DNA of 64,000 bases from Candidatus Gastranaerophilales bacterium (lineage in GTDB: Bacteria > Cyanobacteriota > Vampirovibrionia > Gastranaerophilales > Gastranaerophilaceae), in the NCBI GenBank assembly GCA_944323255.1, contig CALURU010000011.1, positions 17,387 to 81,386 of the forward strand, in the 5' to 3' direction. Below, piece after piece: positions 8,485 to 17,614 of the stretch; position 1 is the first letter of the stretch; each line of letters starts with the position of its first letter. The notes beneath the pieces were generated by a model. The model had not been told where the DNA came from, did not search any database, and saw only the letters and a program-made list of their open reading frames with translations. Both the position numbers and the translations under genes were made by a program.

Positions 8485-8619
8485 TCAATACAAATCCAAA
8501 AATCATATTATTTTTACTAATTTTATTTCATATAGTTATACAATATTATAGTTATATAATATTAGTCAAGCTTTTTTAAATCAGCCCTCTGTTTAATATT
8601 TTTTCTTTCCTAAAATAAT

Positions 8620-10860
8620 CTATTTTTCTCTTGTCATAGAAAGCAAAATTTCCTGCGGAATATAAGTATTCTTCACTCCGGAATCCGTATTAGCAAGGAA
8701 AAATTCCACCGTCTCACCGGATTGTATTCCGAGTTTTTCAAACGGAATACAAATATCTATAACATCTTCATATACTATTTTTATTCCATCGGGATTGTCC
8801 AGAGTCCACATATTAGGGTGCAAGACAGACGCAAGCCTCGGCGGATAAAGCGTATCACTTACCAGCGTAAGAGTTAGTTCATGTTCAAATTTTTCCAGCA
8901 ATATAGGATAAGGATTATCAGTCTTGCTGATTAGACGTATATACGCCCTATTTTCAACGTTAGAAGCATTCCTTGTATAAATATAAAACTGGTTTATTCT
9001 GTCAACAAAACTAATCTCCCCTGAACCTTTATTAACGTGAAGTCTGAAATAAATATTATTACTGTCACACCCGAAATTAATCTTATCCACATTTTTATTT
9101 TCTCTATAAACAGGACCGTCAAGAAGTGTGAGCGAACCGGCATTTTCCCATTCATAAGAACTGTCGCTGCTGCCGTCCATACACGGAGTAATAGCGCACT
9201 TAGGAAGAGCAAAAGGAACTTCTACCGTCGTAATCAAAGTTTTATCAAGATATTCAGGATATTGTCTGCCCAAAATAACATACACATTTTTCAAGCGCTC
9301 TCTGAACATATAATCAAACACATAATCCTGCCCCGAATTATTCGGCTCACCGTACCACCAGAACCAGTCGCTGCCTTCTGCAATCAAAAGCTCCCGCCTT
9401 GCATATTTTATATTAGGATTATTGCTGTCCTGTTTTACAAATTCATCAAAATCATCTTTTGTTTTCTTTAAATACTCCCACGCTTTATTTTTCTCCGGCT
9501 CGCCTATCCAGAACTGGAATGTTTTATCAATCCAGGAGCCAGGATGAATCTTCTTTAAAAGTTTTTTATGTTTATCCTCTTTTATATAATCACTTATCAA
9601 AACGGTCTCAAGAGAATCATCTTTTTCTATAAGCGAATATATATTCTCTAAAAAATCACGTCCGTCATTTTGATAATTTTCCCAGCAGTTTTCACAATCT
9701 GACGCAATTGTAAGCAGATGTGTCTCATCCGGAGAAACGAGCAGTTTATTCTGAATCATCTTAATCTTTTCATACAAATCACCTGCCGCCATAGCGGAAT
9801 TAATCCCCGCATATTCAAAGTTAATAAGATTCGGAATCGAGCGGTCTCTAAATATTATACCAATCGGCGCTTCCTTAGTCTCATACGTATAAACTTTAAG
9901 CAAATGGTACGGATCATTAAGATTACCCTTAAAATCCCTCACAAAATCAAAATTAATAGAACTGGAAAGTATTCCCTCATCGGAAATTGTCCATTCAATT
10001 CCCTCTTTCGCCATCAGATTCAAAGTTTTTGCGCCAAGACAAAGCTCCGGAGGCCACATACCTTTAGGACGGACTCCAAATATTTCTTCAATTCTATCCA
10101 GACCGCTCTTTACCTGATATTTTGCATCATCATACATTCCAAGAGATTGCGGCAAGCCTTCAGTTGTAATTACCGACTTTAATGATGCTTTCAAGTCAAT
10201 TAATATAGGTAAAATTGCATGATAATAAGGGCTTGTCGTCAGCTCTATTCTGCCTGAGTGAATATATTTTTTGTAAGCAGGTATTATCTCTCTTATTATT
10301 TGTTTCTGAATATCAATAATTTCAATTCTATCCTGCATCGTGTATCCGGCTTGCTTTTCCCACAACTCCCGCAATCTCGGATATCTCTCAAAATGAACAG
10401 GGTCAATCCAAACAAGATTAAACAATGCCATTAAATCAGAAAGTTCCTGCGCAGAAAAGTCATCATATGAAAAGTTTTCATTTGCAAAACGTTTCTGAAA
10501 CAAATTTTTATACGTTTCACTTCTATATATCATTGTCTCGTATTGAGAACTAAAAAAATTATTAATGATAAACGCTCTTTCTTCATCAGTTAACTTTTCC
10601 GTATCAGAAACCGTTAACTCCGAATGAATATCGTGATACCCGTTTTGGGAGTAGTCAATAATTGCATCCAGAAGCGCCGGAACTATATTGAAATTCAATT
10701 TTAACTTGGGAAACTTTTCAAGAACCAGAACCATGTCAAGATAGTCTTTAACCGCATGCAGCCTTACCCAAGGCATCAGATAAGTGCCTTCAAGTTCATA
10801 GACCGGTTGATGCATATGCCAGTAAATAGCAAGCGAAAGTTTCTTTACACGCTTATTCAT
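8620..10860 (-). CDS. Glycoside hydrolase family 57 protein
   Basis: A 746-residue GH57 protein (alpha-amylase, 4-alpha-glucanotransferase, branching-enzyme type). The N-terminal barrel starts LAIYWHMHQPVYELEG, the usual HQP motif. MWPPELCLG at 268-276 contains the expected nucleophile E272, and the acid/base region is TIASDCENCWENY with D388. Residues beyond about 560 form a beta-rich C-terminal domain (FRLHVNKGSGEISF onward). No signal peptide is visible, so it probably acts in the cytoplasm on glycogen or maltodextrin. It lies 84 bp after murG on the same strand. Which of the GH57 activities it has cannot be decided. Confidence 0.9.
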   Translation of the reverse strand: MNKRVKKLSLAIYWHMHQPVYELEGTYLMPWVRLHAVKDYLDMVLVLEKFPKLKLNFNIVPALLDAIIDYSQNGYHDIHSELTVSDTEKLTDEERAFIINNFFSSQYETMIYRSETYKNLFQKRFANENFSYDDFSAQELSDLMALFNLVWIDPVHFERYPRLRELWEKQAGYTMQDRIEIIDIQKQIIREIIPAYKKYIHSGRIELTTSPYYHAILPILIDLKASLKSVITTEGLPQSLGMYDDAKYQVKSGLDRIEEIFGVRPKGMWPPELCLGAKTLNLMAKEGIEWTISDEGILSSSINFDFVRDFKGNLNDPYHLLKVYTYETKEAPIGIIFRDRSIPNLINFEYAGINSAMAAGDLYEKIKMIQNKLLVSPDETHLLTIASDCENCWENYQNDGRDFLENIYSLIEKDDSLETVLISDYIKEDKHKKLLKKIHPGSWIDKTFQFWIGEPEKNKAWEYLKKTKDDFDEFVKQDSNNPNIKYARRELLIAEGSDWFWWYGEPNNSGQDYVFDYMFRERLKNVYVILGRQYPEYLDKTLITTVEVPFALPKCAITPCMDGSSDSSYEWENAGSLTLLDGPVYRENKNVDKINFGCDSNNIYFRLHVNKGSGEISFVDRINQFYIYTRNASNVENRAYIRLISKTDNPYPILLEKFEHELTLTLVSDTLYPPRLASVLHPNMWTLDNPDGIKIVYEDVIDICIPFEKLGIQSGETVEFFLANTDSGVKNTYIPQEILLSMTREK

Positions 10861-10944
10861 ACAACTAGAGTATACAGGAAAGTAAAAATGTTAGCAACAT
10901 TCTTGCTAAACATCACTTTTCAAAGTATTGTTGTACAAATATAT

Positions 10945-12057
10945 TTATAAACTTTTAAGAAGTTCTACAATCCGCTTTGTAGCATCGAATTTTGCAAGAT
11001 GAGAAGAATTCTGTTTCAAATAATTCATCTTTACAGGATTTTCGACAAGGCTTACAACAGCTTCTCTTATTTTGTTTGGCTCAAGTTCTTTGTCCTCAAG
11101 ATAAATGCAAGCTCCAACTTCCAGCAGGTATTTTGCATTAATTCTCTGGTGGTTTGCGGCTGCATATGGATAAGGTATAAGAATTGGCGCAGCGCCTGAT
11201 GCACAAATTTCTGATATACTCAAGGATCCGGCACGTGAGATAACAATATCACTGGATTTTAAAACAGATATCATATCCATAAAATACGGTTGGATTATAA
11301 GGTTTTTATCCTGTTCAAATGTCGGATAAATCTGTCTTAAACGCTCAAGTACATTATCATAATTCTTTTTGCCTGTCTGAAATATTACCTGTAAGTTTAA
11401 CTCCTGCGTAAACTCTTTTAAAAGTTCGATAGTGGAGTTGTTAATAGATTTTGCGCCTTGCGAACCACCCATTATGCATAAAGTAAGCTTCCTCGGATCA
11501 AGCCCCATATTAGAAGCTGCATGCGATCTTGTTATTAGTTCAAACTCTTCTCTTATAGGATTTCCGGTAACAACAGTGTGTTTGTTCGGAATATATTTTT
11601 TTGCTTTTTCAAAAGCCAGAGTTACATACTTTGCTCTCTTTGACAATTTTTTAGTAACCAGCCCCGGCATTGCATCGCAGTCGTGCATAATATATGGTGT
11701 TCCGGTAAGTATGCAGGCAAATATCATAGGAGCTGAAACATAACCGCCTGTTGCAAAAACAGCATTAGGTTTGTATTTTTTTATATATCTGATTGAGCGT
11801 ATTATAGCTTTAACAAGTTTTACTCCCCAGACGAAAATCTTAGGATTCAAACCTCTCGGCATACCTTTGATACTTACGTGCAAAAATTTGTATCCCTTTT
11901 TTGTTGCAAGTTCAAATTCCATGTTGCGCTTGTTGCCAACATAATAAACCTTGGCGTCGCCTGCCGTTAAAGCATCGGCTATTGCAAGCGCAGGATAAAT
12001 GTGTCCGCCGGTGCCTCCGCCGGTGACAAAATAAATGCTATTGTATACTTCTGACAT
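10945..12057 (-). CDS. murG: UDP-N-acetylglucosamine:lipid I transferase MurG
   Basis: A 370-residue GT28 enzyme that adds GlcNAc to lipid I to form lipid II on the inner face of the plasma membrane. Diagnostic parts: YFVTGGGTGGHIYPALAIA at the N-terminus, GGYVSAPMI, LCIMGGSQGAKSIN and SRAGSLSISEI with the donor-binding PYPYAAANHQ. The ATG at 12057 is preferred to the TTG at 12063 because GGGTAAGG lies at proper distance only from the ATG. It overlaps the 3' end of ftsW by 20 bp, so translation is probably coupled. Confidence 0.96.
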   Translation of the reverse strand: MSEVYNSIYFVTGGGTGGHIYPALAIADALTAGDAKVYYVGNKRNMEFELATKKGYKFLHVSIKGMPRGLNPKIFVWGVKLVKAIIRSIRYIKKYKPNAVFATGGYVSAPMIFACILTGTPYIMHDCDAMPGLVTKKLSKRAKYVTLAFEKAKKYIPNKHTVVTGNPIREEFELITRSHAASNMGLDPRKLTLCIMGGSQGAKSINNSTIELLKEFTQELNLQVIFQTGKKNYDNVLERLRQIYPTFEQDKNLIIQPYFMDMISVLKSSDIVISRAGSLSISEICASGAAPILIPYPYAAANHQRINAKYLLEVGACIYLEDKELEPNKIREAVVSLVENPVKMNYLKQNSSHLAKFDATKRIVELLKSL

Positions 12058-13186
12058 TACCAAACCTTACCCTTTTTACATTATCTTTCGAAATATTTAA
12101 AATAATTCCAACCATCCAGAGAGATACCATAACGGAAGAACCGCCATAGCTTATGAATGGCATTGGAACACCGGTTGCAGGTACAAATGAACTTGCAACC
12201 CACATATTTAAGAAACCTTGAAAACATATAGAAAACGTTAGCCCCAGAGCCAGTAATTTTCCGTACATATCCTGACATTTGCACGCAATCAGAAAACCTC
12301 TTTGCAGAATTGTCCAGAATAAGCATATAATAAGCAAACATCCGATAAATCCGTGTTCTTCACCAATTACAGCATAGATAAAATCCGTGTGCGCCTCCGG
12401 AAGCCACGCCAATTTTTGTTTAGAACTTCCGTAACCTACCCCGTACAGCCCGCCTGACGCAAAAGCAACAAGTGATTGAATAATGTTGTATCCCGCACCG
12501 AGCGGATCGGCTTCAGGATGAAGCCAGGTCGTAATTCTTGAAGATTGATACCCCTTCAAACCTTTCCACAGCAAGAGCGGAATAAATGCGCACATTCCGT
12601 ATACAATTAACATTATTGAGCCGCCCGCACATATATAAATTGCTGTTGACATAGCAAGCAAAAGCAGCACCATACTGAGGTTTGGCTGGGTAAAGATAAG
12701 TCCGACCATAATAAGTATTGGAATAAACGCTGTTACTATTTTATTTGAATCAAATAGATTTGCATCTTTATAAAATACCCCCGCAAGAAGCATTGCAACG
12801 GCGGGTTTAGCAAACTCTGACGGCTGCAGACTTAAAGGTCCGAGATTAATCCATCTTTGAGCTCCGTTGACAGTAGTACCCGCAACTTTAACCATCACAA
12901 GCATAATTATTACAAACACTGCAAACGGAAGGGTGTAGGTCATCAGTTTTTTGTAATGAAAATTCGCCAGAAATTTCATGCCGACAAGTCCGACTACTAC
13001 GCCCAATATCTGTTGGATTAAGAATCTTGCAGGATTTAGCCCCATATCAATACATTTAGGGGCACTTGCAGAGAATATTGCCATCAATCCTATAACAACA
13101 AGAAAAATTACAGCAATGAAGAGCGGTCTGTCCGCCTGCATACTTTGCATAGTAATTTTATCCGGATTATTATTTGGATAAGACAT
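12038..13186 (-). CDS. ftsW: SEDS peptidoglycan polymerase FtsW
   Basis: A polytopic SEDS protein of about 382 residues with roughly ten membrane segments. Family motifs include IFSASAP in the first helix, the GAQRWINLGPLSLQPSEFAK loop region, LPEAHTDFIYAVIGEEHGF and the terminal VPMPFISYGGSS. It polymerises glycan strands from lipid II at the division site. Its place between murD and murG supports FtsW rather than RodA. The ATG at 13186 was chosen because alignment-type SEDS proteins begin close to the first helix; the ribosome site is weak (AAGAAC). It overlaps murD by 17 bp. Confidence 0.94.
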   Translation of the reverse strand: MSYPNNNPDKITMQSMQADRPLFIAVIFLVVIGLMAIFSASAPKCIDMGLNPARFLIQQILGVVVGLVGMKFLANFHYKKLMTYTLPFAVFVIIMLVMVKVAGTTVNGAQRWINLGPLSLQPSEFAKPAVAMLLAGVFYKDANLFDSNKIVTAFIPILIMVGLIFTQPNLSMVLLLLAMSTAIYICAGGSIMLIVYGMCAFIPLLLWKGLKGYQSSRITTWLHPEADPLGAGYNIIQSLVAFASGGLYGVGYGSSKQKLAWLPEAHTDFIYAVIGEEHGFIGCLLIICLFWTILQRGFLIACKCQDMYGKLLALGLTFSICFQGFLNMWVASSFVPATGVPMPFISYGGSSVMVSLWMVGIILNISKDNVKRVRFGNVRSIQ

Positions 13187-14513
13187 AGTTCTTGAAAACT
13201 TCTCCCCTATGTTCATAACTTTTAAACATATCAAAACTTGCACATGCCGGTGAAAGAAGTACGACATCAGGCTTCAAACTTATCGCCTCATCTATAGCAT
13301 CTTCCAAGGAGTGTTCTTTTATTATATTACTAAAACCATTTTTTTTCAGATTTTTTTCAAATCTTTCTGTAGCTTCACCGATTAGCAGAACTGTTGTTAT
13401 GTGTTTGTTTATGGAATGGCACATTTCAGTAAGGTCTGTATTCTTGTCTCTGCCGCCGAGAATCAAAGCCACGTTTTGATTGTTGAAGGAATCTATTGCA
13501 ACGATTGACGCCTCCGGATTCGTTGCTTTGGAATCATTGTAGAAAGTTATTCCATTCAGTTCTCTGACTTTTTCCAGACGGTGTTCCGGCGCATTGAAGG
13601 ACATTATTCTTTCTCGGATATCGTTGTTATTCATACCGACAAGTTTAGCAATAATAATTGCGCACATAATGTTCTGGTAGTTGTGGTGACCGACAAGCGG
13701 ACAGTCTTTGAGGTCGATAATTTTTTCGCTGCCGCAGTAGATTGCGTTATCTTTTATTAGTGAATAGTGAGTAGTGAGTAGTGAATCGGAAGTTTCATCC
13801 GTATCAAAAAATATCACGTTCTTGCACTTCTTCGAAAACTCAACCAACTTTTCGTCTTTTGCATTTAAAATTACATATTCAGGCTCTTGAGGCGGCAGGA
13901 ATATTTTGGCTTTTGCGTTGAAATAATTCTCCAGCCCGCCGTGCCAATCAATGTGATCAGGAGTAAAATTAGTCCAGCAGGCATATTTTGCTTTGAATTT
14001 CTCCGTCATTTGCGCCTGATAAGAACTAATTTCACATACTAAAAAATCGTGTTTTTCTTCTATCAAAGAAGTTGGCGGAACTCCAATATTGCCGCAAACC
14101 GGTGCTGAAAACTTTTTGCTCAAAATATGTGACACAAGCGCTGTCGTAGTTGTTTTTCCGTTTGTTCCGGTTATTGCAACAAAAGGAATATCAGTATTCA
14201 AATATGCAAGCTCAATTTCGGAAATAATTTTGATATTCTTTTCACCCAGACGTCTGAATATCTCTGACTTAGGCGGAATGCCCGGACTCGTTACGGCAAA
14301 AGAAGCACCATCAATAAATTCGTCACTATGTCCGCCACATTCGACCCTAATTCCCAGCGCTTCAAGTTCTTTTATCTGCGGGCGATACTCTTCTCTGACT
14401 TCACCTGTACTCTTAGATTCGGTTAAATAAACGCTGTAACCTTTTCCAGCAAGAAACTTTGCTGCCGCTATTCCGCTTTTTGATAATCCCAAAATTAAAA
14501 CTTTTTCTGACAT
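13170..14513 (-). CDS. murD: UDP-N-acetylmuramoylalanine-D-glutamate ligase MurD
   Basis: A 447-residue Mur ligase that adds D-glutamate to UDP-MurNAc-L-Ala in the cytoplasm. The Rossmann-like N-terminal domain starts EKVLILGLSKSG; the ATP site is AITGTNGKTTT (G115-K120); FTPDHIDWHG, GHHNYQN and NDSKATNPEAS are typical. The ATG at 14513 has GGAGAG seven bases upstream. Odd: residues 242-252 (SDSLLTTHYSL) are encoded by a short tandem repeat otherwise found between genes. It heads the murD-ftsW-murG unit with overlapping reading frames. Confidence 0.96.
   Translation of the reverse strand: MSEKVLILGLSKSGIAAAKFLAGKGYSVYLTESKSTGEVREEYRPQIKELEALGIRVECGGHSDEFIDGASFAVTSPGIPPKSEIFRRLGEKNIKIISEIELAYLNTDIPFVAITGTNGKTTTTALVSHILSKKFSAPVCGNIGVPPTSLIEEKHDFLVCEISSYQAQMTEKFKAKYACWTNFTPDHIDWHGGLENYFNAKAKIFLPPQEPEYVILNAKDEKLVEFSKKCKNVIFFDTDETSDSLLTTHYSLIKDNAIYCGSEKIIDLKDCPLVGHHNYQNIMCAIIIAKLVGMNNNDIRERIMSFNAPEHRLEKVRELNGITFYNDSKATNPEASIVAIDSFNNQNVALILGGRDKNTDLTEMCHSINKHITTVLLIGEATERFEKNLKKNGFSNIIKEHSLEDAIDEAISLKPDVVLLSPACASFDMFKSYEHRGEVFKNYVLSK
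13755..13787. repeat. Short tandem repeat copy inside murD
   Basis: The + strand reads TTAGTGAATAGTGAGTAGTG followed by AGTAGTGAATC, the same heptamer-type repeat seen in gaps at 1290-1690, 23216-23256 and 61014-61392. Here it lies in the middle of murD and is read in frame, without stop, as residues 242-252. Confidence 0.85.
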
Positions 14514-14593
14514 ACTAAACTCTCCGTCCGGTTTTAATTTTACACCAAACACGGATTTGTGATAATCAAAATCTCAGAAAATGATTGAAAAAA

Positions 14594-14812
14594 TCAGCCC
14601 TCTATAATTTGCGGGAGTTCAACATTAGGTGCGCCGATAGTTCTGACAAGTTCTAAAACCGCAGCTTTCATCTGGCATTTGTGAGCAGTTGCGCTGAAAA
14701 AGTCACTATAAAAGCAGCCTTCACATACACATCCTCTTTTATAACACTCCAATGCCGTTGGAGTCCATCTCTTTACGGCAATAGCTCTTCCCATATCACG
14801 ACTCTTAAACAC
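14594..14812 (-). CDS. Small Cys-rich protein, unknown function
   Basis: A 72-residue protein whose GTG start at 14812 is supported by GGGAGGAA six bases upstream. C23, C28, C30 and C33 in ECYKRGCVCEGC plus C46 in HKCQMKAAV suggest a small metal-binding unit, followed by a helix (AAVLELVRTIG). The spacing CxxxxCxCxxC is not that of a standard zinc finger or ferredoxin. No known family was recognised. It lies 80 bp before murD on the same strand and may be transcribed with it. Confidence 0.7.
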   Translation of the reverse strand: MFKSRDMGRAIAVKRWTPTALECYKRGCVCEGCFYSDFFSATAHKCQMKAAVLELVRTIGAPNVELPQIIEG

Positions 14813-15010
14813 TTATTCCTCCCAAAAAATTATTTTAATTTATTATTTGCCTCTATGCTATGCTAAGGAAATCCCCAAAACTCCTTAACATATTTCTATT
14901 ATATTGCTTCAGATAGCTTTTACAAGCCATAATCGGGCAATTGTAACATTTTCTTAATCAAGTTGCTAATAACCGAATTTATTGATTCTTCTATGTTTTA
15001 GACATACTAA

Positions 15011-15120
15011 GCAGGCATGATTGCATGGTTTTGGCGATTTAAATCATGAAAAACCATGCGCCTTGCATGTTTGCATGGAATTAAAACACGATTAAGTTTT
15101 GTAACGATGTTGGCATGGTA
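15011..15120. promoter_or_regulatory. GCATG-rich palindromic leader upstream of typA
   Basis: The gap 14813-15230 has no gene. Within it, GCATG occurs at 15015, 15023, 15065, 15073 and 15113, and CATGC at 15055. GCATGGTTTT (15023-15032) and AAAACCATGC (15050-15059) are a perfect 10-bp inverted repeat whose loop holds GATTTAAATC, itself a palindrome. This could be a regulator-binding array or a structured leader of typA about 110-215 bases before its start. Confidence 0.5.
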
Positions 15121-15230
15121 ACATTATTTTGTACGCAAACTGATGAATGATTGAAATTTTTGTTTGATTGTTTACAATATAAGTGTAAAAATAACACTAG
15201 ACGAAATAATAAAGAATAGGGATTGGAAAT

Positions 15231-17024
15231 ATGACTAATAAAAATATACGTAATATAGCGATAATAGCACACGTTGACCATGGCAAGACTACTCTTGTCG
15301 ATTGTATGCTTAAACAAAGCGGAGTTTTCAGAGAAAACCAGCAGGTTCAGGAGCGTGTACTTGACAGCAACGATCTCGAACGTGAACGCGGTATTACTAT
15401 TCTTTCTAAAAATATTTCCATTAACTATAAAGGTACAAAAATTAATGTTGTAGATACCCCGGGGCACGCAGATTTTGGCGGCGAAGTTGAACGTGTTTTG
15501 GGTATGGTTGACGGAGCGCTCTTGATTGTTGATGCTGCAGAAGGACCTATGCCGCAGACAAGGTTTGTGCTTTCAAAAGCGCTGGAGTTGGGAATCAAAA
15601 TTATTGTTGTAATCAATAAAATCGATAAACCGGCGGCAGATCCGGACGGAACTCTTGATAAAGTTTTTGACCTGTTTACAGAACTTACGGACAGAGAAGA
15701 TTTGATTGATTTTCCGTATATTTACGCAAGCAGCCTTCACGGATTTGCGATTAAGCATCTTGAAGATGAAAAGAAAGACATGATACCGCTTCTTGATTGT
15801 ATAGTAGAAAATATTCAACCACCGACGGGTGATGCGGATAAACCGTTCCAGTTTAGAGCAACAACTCTTGATTACAATGAATATGTCGGAAGAATTGTTA
15901 TCGGACGTATTGCAAACGGAAGAATTCATTCGCAGGATCAGGTTGCGTGGGTTAAAGCTGACGGGAGCATTGAAAGAGGTAAAATTACAAAACTTTTCGG
16001 GTTCAAAGATCTTGGAAGAGTTGAAATTCAGGAGTCTGAAGCAGGCGATATCATAGGAATTGCAGGCTTTTCAGAAATTCATATCGGAGAAACTTTGTGC
16101 GACCCGAATAACATTAATCCGCTTCCTCTGATCCACGTTGACGAACCGACTCTGCAGATGAATTTTTCAGTAAACGACAGCCCGTTTGCAGGTCAGGAAG
16201 GTAAATTTGTAACTTCCCGCCAGCTTAGAAAAAGACTTTATGACGAATTAGAAAAAAATGTAAGTTTAAGAGTAGAAGATACCGATTCTACCGATTGTTT
16301 TAAAGTGAGCGGCAGAGGCGAACTGCACTTGGGAATTCTTATTGAGACAATGAGAAGAGAAGGTTACGAATTTCAGGTTTCCAAGCCGGAAGTTATTTAT
16401 AAAGAAATTAACGGCGAACAATATGAGCCGTTTGAAAACCTTCTTGTCGATGTTCCTGAAGAATACGCTGGCTCTTGTATTGACAGACTTTCCGGTAGAA
16501 AAGCAACAATGCTTGAGATGCAGAATAACGGTAACAGAACTTCAATGAAATTTTCAATTCCCGCAAGAGGCTTAATCGGTTTCAGAACTGAATTTATTCG
16601 TATGACAAGAGGCGAAGGTATTATGTATCATACTTTTGACGAGTACAAACCTTATGCCGGAGATATTCCAAAACAAAGAAGCGGATCAATCCTGGCACAC
16701 GAACAGGGTGAGGCTATTCCTTATGCTCTTGCACAGTTTGAGGATCGAGGCGTGTTTTTTGTAACTCCTAAGACAAAGGTTTACAGAGGAATGATAATCG
16801 GTGAAGGCAACAGACCGCAGGATATTGTTGTTAATATTTGCAAAACCAAGAAGTTAACCAATATGAGAAGCGCAACAGCAGATGTTATGGTAACTTTGCA
16901 GGCGCACAAAGAGCTTTCACTTGAGGACTGCCTTGAATATATCGGAGACGATGAGCTGGTTGAAATTACTCCGCAAAATATTAGAATGAGAAAACAGGAT
17001 CTGGTTAAATTCAAAAGTATTTAG
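15231..17024 (+). CDS. typA: Ribosome-associated GTPase TypA/BipA
   Basis: A 597-residue translational GTPase of normal family length. The order is GTP domain with P-loop AHVDHGKTT (13-21), switch [14 protein letters not shown] and NKIDKP; a beta-barrel domain; EF-G-like domains III and V; and the BipA-specific C-terminal region (about 480-590). Motifs such as ERERGITI and [18 protein letters not shown] are characteristic. BipA binds the ribosome and helps 50S assembly under stress or cold. The ATG follows GGGATTGGAAAT, a modest ribosome site. It converges on a small secreted protein gene with five bases between the stop codons. Confidence 0.97.
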   Translation: MTNKNIRNIAIIAHVDHGKTTLVDCMLKQSGVFRENQQVQERVLDSNDLERERGITILSKNISINYKGTKINVVDTPGHADFGGEVERVLGMVDGALLIVDAAEGPMPQTRFVLSKALELGIKIIVVINKIDKPAADPDGTLDKVFDLFTELTDREDLIDFPYIYASSLHGFAIKHLEDEKKDMIPLLDCIVENIQPPTGDADKPFQFRATTLDYNEYVGRIVIGRIANGRIHSQDQVAWVKADGSIERGKITKLFGFKDLGRVEIQESEAGDIIGIAGFSEIHIGETLCDPNNINPLPLIHVDEPTLQMNFSVNDSPFAGQEGKFVTSRQLRKRLYDELEKNVSLRVEDTDSTDCFKVSGRGELHLGILIETMRREGYEFQVSKPEVIYKEINGEQYEPFENLLVDVPEEYAGSCIDRLSGRKATMLEMQNNGNRTSMKFSIPARGLIGFRTEFIRMTRGEGIMYHTFDEYKPYAGDIPKQRSGSILAHEQGEAIPYALAQFEDRGVFFVTPKTKVYRGMIIGEGNRPQDIVVNICKTKKLTNMRSATADVMVTLQAHKELSLEDCLEYIGDDELVEITPQNIRMRKQDLVKFKSI

Positions 17025-17029
17025 ATTCA

Positions 17030-17332
17030 TCAGCGTGGAATGATATAACCCCATATAGGCGGTTTGTCGCAGCTTTCCAGAAGGCAAATGTAAGTAACTC
17101 TGATTTTCTTACATTTAGGTCGCTTCATGTAACCGACTCCGTATACTATTGATGAGATAAAACAATCGCCGATTTTTTGTTCATACTTATCAATATGTTC
17201 TTCCTTTGAGGTAATTTTGACCTTTGTGTTGTATTCTTTTGAATACAACTCCTCAAGATAGCTGCTGCAACAGGTTGCATTTGCACTTAAAGTTGAAAAT
17301 AAAATCAAGGTTAATAATAAAAGCTTTCTCAT
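17030..17332 (-). CDS. Small secreted Cys-rich protein
   Basis: A 100-residue protein with a clear signal peptide: MRKLLLLTLILFSTLSANA, probable cleavage after A19. The mature part of about 80 residues has six cysteines (C21, C22, C57, C74, C83, C88), consistent with disulfides after export, and a basic patch (MKRPKCKKIR). C21-C22 shortly after a hydrophobic leader does not form a proper lipobox (no L-[AS]-[GA]-C). No family is recognised. Confidence 0.75.
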   Translation of the reverse strand: MRKLLLLTLILFSTLSANATCCSSYLEELYSKEYNTKVKITSKEEHIDKYEQKIGDCFISSIVYGVGYMKRPKCKKIRVTYICLLESCDKPPIWGYIIPR

Positions 17333-17542
17333 AATAATAAAATAATATCATGAAAAAAAAGTTATACATTCAACTGATCAATAAGAGCTGTAGGCAATGC
17401 TATATTAATTTTTGTAAAGCTCTAAAAACCTTTATTTTAGTAGATAAGTATAATTTTTCTACAACTAAAGTATAAAATTTAAAAAAAACATTAAAGTTTT
17501 TGAAAAATGTGCCGTTATATAAAATATACGAGCTAGTAGTTT

Positions 17543-17584
17543 GACAGTTGAAAAATTAGAAGTGTTAGTTTAGAGACAACTGTC
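17543..17584 (+). promoter_or_regulatory. Inverted repeat in the leader of the GAF/HD-GYP gene
   Basis: GACAGTTG at 17543-17550 and CAACTGTC at 17577-17584 are perfect inverted arms separated by 26 bases, about 30 bases before the start codon. It may fold in the mRNA leader or be an operator. The rest of 17333-17542 is AT-rich with no gene seen. Confidence 0.4.
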
Positions 17585-17614
17585 TGCTGCGCAGAACATT
17601 TAGGAAGGAAAATT

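Noticed and set aside
9037..10182. Two + strand open frames (144 and 154 codons) inside the GH57 gene
   Set aside because: They lie opposite a complete GH57 enzyme, lack ribosome sites, and show no domain.
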